From: Isoetes taiwanensis
Lineage: Eukaryota; Streptophyta; Lycopodiopsida; Isoetales; Isoetaceae
Length of the DNA stretch: 64,000 nt
Assembly: GCA_021234155.1 (NCBI GenBank)
Contig: JAJEKV010000020.1
Coordinates: 18,467,018-18,531,017 of the forward strand
Reading direction: 5' to 3'
Shown here: positions 32,801 to 41,800 of the stretch, piece after piece
Layout: every line of letters begins with the position of its first letter
Numbering within the stretch: position 1 is the first letter of the stretch
The notes under the pieces: model-generated
Told to the model about the DNA's origin: nothing
Database searches by the model: none
What the model saw: only the letters and a program-made list of their open reading frames with translations
Translations under genes and position numbers: made by a program

Positions 32801-35800
32801 TTCACAAATCTTGATGATCTGTAAACAGATCCTAGCAATGCATCAAGAATCAATAATGCAATGCTGTGAAACCATCCATCTCTCTGGAACCGTAGCTCTG
32901 ATGGCATGTTAAAGTGAAAGATCGATGAGAGATGCAAAGAGAAAGAGGAATTGGACGAAGTGGTTCAATTGATAAATGATATGCTACAGCATAAATAGGA
33001 ACTGACGTGTACATGTATTTGTACATGTATATATGTATATGTATACACATAGAGATTTCATACTAACAATCATACAAGGAAGCAAAGGAAGCAGCTGTTA
33101 AGAAATCAGCTTAACAGCCTAAAGTTAAAGTTAAGAGTATGTAAGGATGTGAGTGACTTCATTGCAAAGATCACAAAAAATGCTGCACAATTGGCTTCTA
33201 TTGGAGTTGAAGTTGAAAAGGACGAGCTCCTAAATGCCATATATCAAGGAGCACCTGAATATGAGCACTTCCTTGATGCTTTTCAAGCATGGGAGAATGA
33301 GCCTAGCTTCGAAGAGCTTGCAACAGCCCTACAACAGAAAGTTTTGAGATCACAAATCTTGGAAAACAGAGCAAGTTAACGGAGCAAGTTAATTTCGGCC
33401 AATCAAGGAGAAATTTCAGCCAATCAAGAAGTAGGGGGATTAGGGGTCGAGTAAATTGGAGAAATTTCCAACACCAAGACACCGGTACTGCCAAAACTGA
33501 TTCTCAATCTCATCAGTCTCAACGAGAACCTCAACGAGGAAGAGGCCATGAAAGAGGGCGTACGAATAGAGGGAGAGGCAAACGATGGAGTTCATACTCC
33601 AACAAAAATATCAAATGCTATTGTTGTGATGAAGTTGGCCATGTGGTGAATGATTGCCCTCTAAAGAACAGTATATTGAAGATGAAACTTAAAAAGAAGT
33701 CGCATTACCTTGAAGAAGGGATGCCGTCAAGCTCAAAGGAGCAAACCTCTACAGCTGCACAAGATTTTGCAATGTTCGTAGATGAAGTCGATCATGTAAG
33801 ATACAAGTCTAATAGGTGTGTTGCTTGTTTGGATAGTGGCTGCTCAACTCATGTAACAGGTGATGAATCTCTTTTCTCAAAATTCACAAAGTATGATGGA
33901 GATAAAATCCTTTTAGAAGATGATTCCTCACTGGCGATAGAAGGGAATGGAAATGTAAGAGTGAAGGGAGAAGGAGACGCTATTGTGACATTTCAAAATG
34001 TCAAGCTTGTACCGGATTTAAAGAGAAATCTGCTCTCTGTTGCTTGCATTACTCGTAAGGGTTTCAAAGTTTTTTTTTTATGAAGATGAAGCAATAATTT
34101 TTCAGCCAAGTGAAGAATTCATGAAGATGATAAGAAATATGAAGGTGATTGCTCGTGCAAGAAGAGAAGGCAATTTATATAAAATGGAGATTGTCCCTGT
34201 CCAAAATCAGGCCAATATAGTAGCAGGTAGCAGCAGCCAATCAGAGATTTGGCATAAAAGGTATGGCCATATCAGTTATGGAAGTTTGCGTACGCTCTTC
34301 CAGCAAGGAAACGTGCATGGTCTACCTCAAATTCATGATGATAAGCAGGTTTGTGAGCCCTGTGTTCTTGGAAAACAGCATAGGGCTCCGTTTCCTCAAG
34401 AATCTGAATTTAGAGCACAAAAACCATTGAAATTAGTGCATGCTGATCTTTGCGGCCTTATGCCAACAAAATCCATTGGTGGGTCCTTATATTTCTTCTT
34501 GTTAGTGGATGATTACTGAAGAAGAATGTGGGTTTATTTTCTGAAAACAAAATCAGAAGCTTTATATCATTTCAAAGTCTTCAAGGAAGAAGTGGAATCT
34601 GAAACAGGGCAGAAAATACTCACCTTAAGGACTGATCATAATGGAGGAGAATTTTTGTCCACAAAGTTTTAAAACAATTTTGTGAAGACAATGGGATCAA
34701 AAGACAATTGACAACGCCTCGCTCTCCACAACAAAACGGAGTAGTAGAAAGGCGCAATAGGACAATTTGTGAAATGGCAAATTGGCTAATGGCTCAATGG
34801 AAGATGCCACATCGTTTTTGGGCTGAAGCAGTACTCACTGCAGTGTATTTGCTGAATAGAGCAGGGACGAGAGTTTTAGATGGAAAGACTCCACATGAGG
34901 TTTATTACAAAAGAGAGCCAGGTGTGAATCATTTGCGTGTATTTGGATCTAAAGCTTATGCGCATGTTTTTAAGGAGGATGGCAGGAAGAAATTTGATGA
35001 CAAGGCAAGAGTTTGTACAATGCTTGGCTATAGTTTGAGGGCTAAGGCTTACGGATTATGGGATCCTGCTAAGCAGAAAATAATTGTCTCGCGTGACGTC
35101 GCGTGACGTGACGTCACGTGACGTTTGATGAGAACACTGCAGGTCCAATATCAGTCACTAGTCACTGATCATGATCAGCAAGAGCAAGAGGAGGAAATAT
35201 TTGAATTTCCACTTAAATGGCGGCAAGATGAAGCATCAGATCAAAACAGGCCTATTACACCCCAATGTCAACCAAGAGTTTGGCCCGAGAAAGTGCTTAT
35301 CTATGAAAGAAGAGGTGGTAAGGAAGCAGCAAAAGAAGATTTTGTTGAAAAACCAACAGCAAAGTCTGATACAACTCAGCTGAACGTAAGATCAGCCCCT
35401 ACTACTCATCTGGCACCTTGGGCACAAAGGCCATTTACAAGAAGTCAAGGCAGTATTGAGTCCGGAACAAGTGCAGCAGCTTATCTATGCAATTTTTGCC
35501 AATATTTATGAACCCATTTCATTTGAAGATGCTAGACATTCTAAGGAATGGAAGGATGCAATGGATGAGGAGTATAAATCCATACTAGTCAACAATACAT
35601 GGGAATTGGTGCCAAGACCAAAGGATAGAAATGTCATTGGATGTAAATGGGTCTATAAGCTAAAGTATAATGCAGATGGGACTGTTCAAAGGCACAAAAC
35701 CAGCCTGGTGGCAAAAGGTTTTGCTCAAAGTGGAGGGGAAGATTACTTTGACACCTATGCTCCGGTTGCCAAAATGGAAGCAGTGAGGTTAGCCATATCA

Positions 35801-38800
35801 CTTGCAGCTCAATTTGGATGGAAGTTGTATCAACTTGATGTGAAAAGCGCTTTCTTGAACGGAGAGCTCAAGGAGTTGGTCTATTTGGAGCAACCACTTG
35901 GATACAAGCATGGATACAAGCACGAAGGTAACGATTTTGTTTGCAAACTGAACAAAGCATTATATGGGCTAAAACAGTCATCTCGGGCTTGGTATTCCAA
36001 ACTTGATAGCTACTTATTGAGCAAAAATTTTGTAAGGAGCAGTGCAGATTCTAGTCTCTATATTAAGCATGATGGTGATGACATTACTTTGATCGTAGTA
36101 TGTAGTATATGTAGATGATCTCATTGTCACGGGCAGTTCCCTCAAGTTGATTCAACATGAGATAAAACAGTTTGGAGAGTTCTTTGACATGACAACTCTT
36201 GGAGAGTTACACTACTTCTTGGGCATTGAAGTGCAGAAGGCTGCCGATGGAATCTTTATCTGTCAGAAGAAGTATGCAGCAGATTTACTAAGGAAGACCA
36301 GACCTGATATATCATTTGCTGTAGGAGTATTGAGTAGATTTTTGGCTAATCCTACTCAAACACATTGGATTGCTGCTAAGAGAGTGCTAAGATACATCAA
36401 AGGAACACATGATTTTGGTATTTTGTATGAATCAAATAGTCAGCTTGATGTAGTTGGATACAGACTCTAGACTCTGGACTCTGATATGGCTACACGAGAA
36501 GATCCACAAGTGGTTATGCATTCTCAATTGGAAATGGTGTTGTAACGTGGAAAAGTAAGAGACAAAACACGGTTGCAATTAGCACTGCTGAAGCAGAATA
36601 TAAAGGTTGTAGCATTGCAGCATGTGAATCTGTTTGGATTCAAAAATTCATGGAAGAAATTGGGATCAATGACAGCAGACCCACTTGCATTTTCACTGAT
36701 AACATGAGCAGATAACATGAGCAGCATACGCATTGCAAACAATCCTGTTTTTCATGGCAGAACTAAGCACATTGAGACTACCTACCATTTTTTACGAGAA
36801 AAGGTTGAGAATGGAGAAATTGATATCCAATACTGTTGAGAAATGAGCCTTCTATGATTGGGTGGACAGGCTGGGGATCAAACCCAGGACCTCTTGCTTG
36901 TAAGCCAAGTACTCTACCACTGAGCTACCGGCCCTTTGATGGGCTTTCGGCACTCTTCCAGTGGGTCATTCTTCAATTCTTCATGTGTGCCCATTATACA
37001 TGCTCCAGCATTCCAACATTCCCCTTTAATGGGCACACCAATCCATTCCAGCCTTCACCACAATCCACATGCTCCCCTCCTCGTGCAACTCCACCACTGC
37101 GGGAGTTGGGCTTTCCACTGGCCAAGCTTTGCTCCCCTCCTCGGGCAACTCCACCACTACGGGAGTTGGGCTTTCCACTGGCCAAGCTTTGCTCATTCTC
37201 ACCCCTACACATTGGGGACTATCCCGGTGCAGTCAAGCACCTTCTACTTGGGACCATGGCTCTGATACCATGTTGAGAAATGAGCCTTCTATGATTGGGT
37301 CGAACCCAGGACCTCTTGCTTGCAAGCCAAGTACTCTACCACTGAGCTACCGGCCCTTTGATGGGCACTCTTCCACTGGGTCATTCTTCATGTGTGCCCA
37401 TTACACATGCTCTAGCATTCCAACAAATACTACAGGTCAGAAGATCAAATTGTAGATATTTTCACAAAGCCATTAGGAAAAGCCAAGTTTGAGGCTTTCA
37501 GGTTCGTTCTTGGCGTGAGGAAAGAGGAGTCTGGAATATCACATTAAGGGGGAGTGTTAGAATAGTATAATGTGATATATATTGGACATGTTAAGTCATT
37601 GTAACTTAACGTTGTAACTTAAGTTGTACCCCATGGGACATTTTATATTAGCCCATCGGTCCCCTCATTCTTTATCTTTTTCCCGATTTGCCACCCAACA
37701 TGAGGACGTGGCACATATATATGTACATGTCATAAGTTAGTGTAATACACAAGTTTCTTGCTCCTTTGTTACTTGGTGCGTCTCCTCCTCCCTCCATACT
37801 GTTCTGTTGTTCAGATCATCTTCTCCACTCAACAAAAGCTAAAGTATTCATAGGAGGTGAAGAAATTCTAGTTTTAGAATAGAAAGTAATAGTAACTTTG
37901 TCCTGCAGCTTGTAATAGTCAATGATAGATTGGTGAAGAAATTCTAGTTTTAGAATAGAAAGTAATAGTAACTTTGTCCTGCAGCTTGTAATAGTCAATG
38001 ATAGATTGATATTCACGGGGTAACCGATATTTGACATATTTCCACCTGTTGCAAAATATTGCTCCCTCAATCCTTTGAATTGTTGCATATAATCTCTCAT
38101 GTTAGTGCAATCTGTCAACCTTAAGTTGTCCATCTTACTTTGAATATTAAGCTATACCAGCGCTACCACACCGGATCCCATCAGAACTCCGAAGTTAGGC
38201 GCGCTTGGGTCGGAATAGTACTGGGATGGGTGACCTTTCGGGAAGTCCCGGTGCTGCACCCAACCACCACCTTTACCAATGAGCCAACTTCTTTCTTCTT
38301 TTTTTGGTATCAGAGCCAAGTTTCGATCTTGGGACCTGTGTGTTATGGGCCCACCACGCTTCCGCTGCGCCACTCTGATCACAACCGGCTCTGATACCAT
38401 GAAGGCAAATGAGATACACGAAGTAGCTAGGCTAGTGAGTGAACTGAATGAAACTATAAAGGCATGACTATGGCTTTATAGTCGAGCCATGTCAGCAACA
38501 CATGGCATGTCTAATCATCTAGAGAGTATGTCATGGAAAGTATAATGTGCTAAGAGTGTCCTTGCAAAATATAATCAAATAATTACAGAAAGTCCGAATT
38601 TACTTTGGTACTTTTTCTTGCAAACGTCAGGCAATAATGCGGTGGTTGGATGTGGGCGATGGTTTTTTTGTGCATCTCAGGTATGTGAAATTTTTTCATT
38701 GGTTAAAGCTAAACAAAGTAAGTGTTCTTGTCCTGCCTTTTATCGTGCTTGGAATGAATAATGAAAAAGATTCTAGCACATGTTCTACCAAGGAGATGCG

Positions 38801-41800
38801 CCCAAATTGCAGCTAAGCAACCTACTTTTAATGCAACATGTGACTGAAGGAATGAACAGAAGGAAACTGTTCTTTAGAAAAACCAAGAGAGGAACACACA
38901 AACCCTACTTTTTGCACTGCCAATCTGATATGCAGGTTGGCTTTATGGTAATACCATTATGTACAAGGTGACTCTACTATTATGTACCATTATGACTCTC
39001 CATTATGTACTATTATGACATGCCTCTACTAAAATGACACTTGTCTCTACCAATCATATGCGTCATCTATTCAAACATTCCTCCTGAACAAATGACTAGG
39101 ACAAAGTAGAATAATGATTGATGAGGAAGAAAACTGAACTTTCATTGACCATAATCATTCTCTCTCTGCAGCCGATGCTTTACCAGCTTTACCAACGCCG
39201 GCTTCTTCTTTAACCTTAGGATTCTTCATTCTAGAGCCTAGTCGCGTGCAACTCTAACAATGAGCCATATGGGCCCTCCCTTTTACTTCCAAGTTAAGAT
39301 TACAATACATTTGTAAAAGGCTTAACAATCTTGCTTGTAATAGTCCTTCATGTTGGACACACAAAAATGTTCAAATGTCACAAAGCAATATACTATCATT
39401 AATGATGTTAAGCAACGTGAAAGCACAACGGAAGACGCTAGCACAGAGGGCGAGATACACAAACTGAAGTAAACTTGTATTGATCAAACAGCTACTGATA
39501 CATGGGTTGTAACGTCTCTCTAACAAATTAACAAACTCTTTTGGACTTAATGACTATACTTGTAGTACATGCATGGTGACACTTGTCACTCATTTAACTT
39601 CCTAGCTAACCATTAACGCTCTAGTTTACTAACTCCAACACTCCCCTTTAAACTAAAGTGCGAATCAGCTTATCCTTTTCATGACACTTGTCTCCCCTTT
39701 AAGCTAATTCCTATTGGCTTTTAGTACATGTATTCCGCAGCATCTTCGTCATCTCCTATAGACAAGTTGGAAATAAGAACAGTATCTGTGTCTGCATCTG
39801 CTACAACAAAGTGGGATTGAGCAGTCCCCCTTTCTTTCTTGTCATCAGATTTCCATTCATCAGATCTATCATCTTGGCCATATCTTGTCTTTCTTTTGTC
39901 ACAATCTCTAGCAATGTGCCCAAACTGATGACAAAAATAAGACTCAACCCCTACTGCCTCTTTCCTTAAAACTTGTAACCTTGTTAACTCTGCTCACAAA
40001 GGCTGAGTTGAGAACGGATAATGATGGCGAATACATGTCTCAAGAGTTGGAAGCTTATGTGGACAACAAAGATATAAAAAGGGAGTTGATTGTACCTTAC
40101 GCTCATGCTCAAAACGGTGTGGCAGAGTGTAAAAATCGAACCATCATGGATTTTGCAAGAAGTATGTTAAAGCATAAAGGCTTACCACCAGAATTTTGGG
40201 TTCAAGCAGTATTAACAAGTATTAACAGCAACCTATGTTTCTAATAGGGCTCCCACTAAGGCTTTGAATCTGAAAACGCCCTATGAAGCTTTGTATGGAA
40301 TCAAGCCTATACATCTTCAGAAACAGGTGGAAGTTATTCCTTTTACAGATTTATCGTTGGGGGACTCTTGTGATCAAAGCCAACACTCTTTAACTCCTAT
40401 ATCTGCACAAAATCTTCGACCTCGAAGGTCAGTCGTACTTGCTGCTTTACCTCAGTTGCTCTTATGATCACAGTTCTGAAAGAGACTGAACCCACTACAT
40501 ATACCCAAGCAGCAAAGCATTCACATTGGTTGACAACCATGCAAGAGGAATTGTCTATGCTTGCCAAGCAAGGGACTTGGGAACTTGTACCTAAACCAGC
40601 GAATAAAAACATTATTGGAGCCAAATGGATTTTTAGAACTAAGTGTTAAGAATCGGATAAAGGCAGCAAGAATCAAGCAAGAATCAACGAAAGAGAGCAA
40701 TAGAGCAAGCAAGAAAGAACGGCTAACTTCACATTATGAATGTAGAGTACATGTACTTATAGAACAAAGCTGATTCTAACGTCTCTATTCTAACTAACTA
40801 TGCCACGTCACTGATCCTTGATGTGGCTCAAATATGGCTTACATGCATGTATCTTAACACTAAGTACCATTCTGATGGATCTTTGTAAGCATAAAACCAG
40901 GCTGGTTGCCAAAGGATACACTCAGCAAGAAGGATTCGATTTTCATGAGGTATTTGCCCCTGTAGTGAGATTGGATACGCTGCGAGCTGTCATTGCCTTG
41001 GCAGCCCATAAACATTGGTCTTTGCATCAATTAGACTTCAAGTCGGCTTTTCTCAATGGCGATCTTGAAGAGGAATTATCCACCAGGTTTTCGTGATAAA
41101 AAATATGCTGATTATGTATGTAGACTCAAGAAGAGTCTCTATGGTTTGAGACAAGCACCACGATGTTGGCACCAGAAAATTAATGCTTTCCGTCTTGAAA
41201 TGGGATATCATAGATCAAGAGTAGATCCAAACCCATATTTCAAAACAGAGAATGGTATGATTTCCGTCCTGCTTTTGTATGTGGATGATACTATTGTGAC
41301 TGGCGATGCTATTCAGCTTATTCAGCAAACAAAGGATTGGCTTATGCATAACTTTGAGCTTACAGATCTAGATCTGGGGCTTATGCATTTTTGTTTTAAC
41401 TTTGAGCTTACAGATTTGGGGCTTATGCATTATTGTTTGGGGATTGAAGTTTGACAAACCGCAGCTGGTATCCATCTTACACAACAGAAGTACATTTCAG
41501 AGTTACTAGCACAGTTTTATATGACAGACTGTACACCTGCATTAACGCCATGTGAACCGGGCCAAAACTCACACTTGAAGCTGCGCAGGAAGATACAGAT
41601 GCCACTTTGTATCGACAGTTAGTGGGGTCATTATTATATCTCACTCATACTCGGCCAGACATAGTATATGCATTAGGAGTTTTATCACGATTCATGCATA
41701 ATCCAAAGAAGCCACACTGGGTTGCTGCTAAAAGAGTCTTGCATTATCTTCAGGGTACAAAAGCATAAGGGATTTTCTATGAACGAGTCATTAATCCAAA

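Larger units (their letters stand above)
36834..37425 (-). mobile_element. TRIM retrotransposon with tRNA-like sequence in its LTRs
   Basis: It is complete and 592 bp long. The target duplication AATAC is at 36829-36833 and 37426-37430. LTRs are 36834-37018 (185 bp) and 37271-37425 (155 bp), both TGTTGAGAAATGAG...CATTCCAACA. On the minus strand the iMet primer site TGGTATCAGAGCC (37258-37270) touches the 5' LTR, and the purine tract AAAGGGGAA (37019-37027) touches the 3' LTR. It encodes no protein. A 60-bp tandem pair (37071-37190) fills the interior. It must have moved using proteins of an autonomous element, and inserted after the surrounding copia. Confidence 0.93.
33149..37834 (+). mobile_element. 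Copia retrotransposon in intron 4, 5' end missing
   Basis: The order is gag, zinc knuckle, protease, integrase, RT, RNase H, 3' LTR, the Ty1/copia order. No 5' LTR was found. A TRIM (36834-37425) is nested cleanly in RNase H with an AATAC duplication. The pol is closely related to the 20391-20880 fragment. Confidence 0.85.

Noticed and set aside
36864..36934. A host tRNA-Val gene
   Set aside because: It lies inside an LTR with defined TG...CA ends and occurs in both LTRs of the same TRIM.
36836..37455. Plus-strand frames of 109-146 aa
   Set aside because: They translate TRIM LTR and repeat sequence; no protein is expected from a TRIM.
38150..38261. A genuine 5S rRNA gene
   Set aside because: The 5' end is missing, there are several substitutions, it is single copy, and an iMet primer site lies downstream; LTR origin is more likely.
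38305..38379. A functional nuclear tRNA-iMet gene
   Set aside because: It encodes CCA, has no oligo-T terminator directly after it on its own strand, and sits exactly at an LTR primer site.
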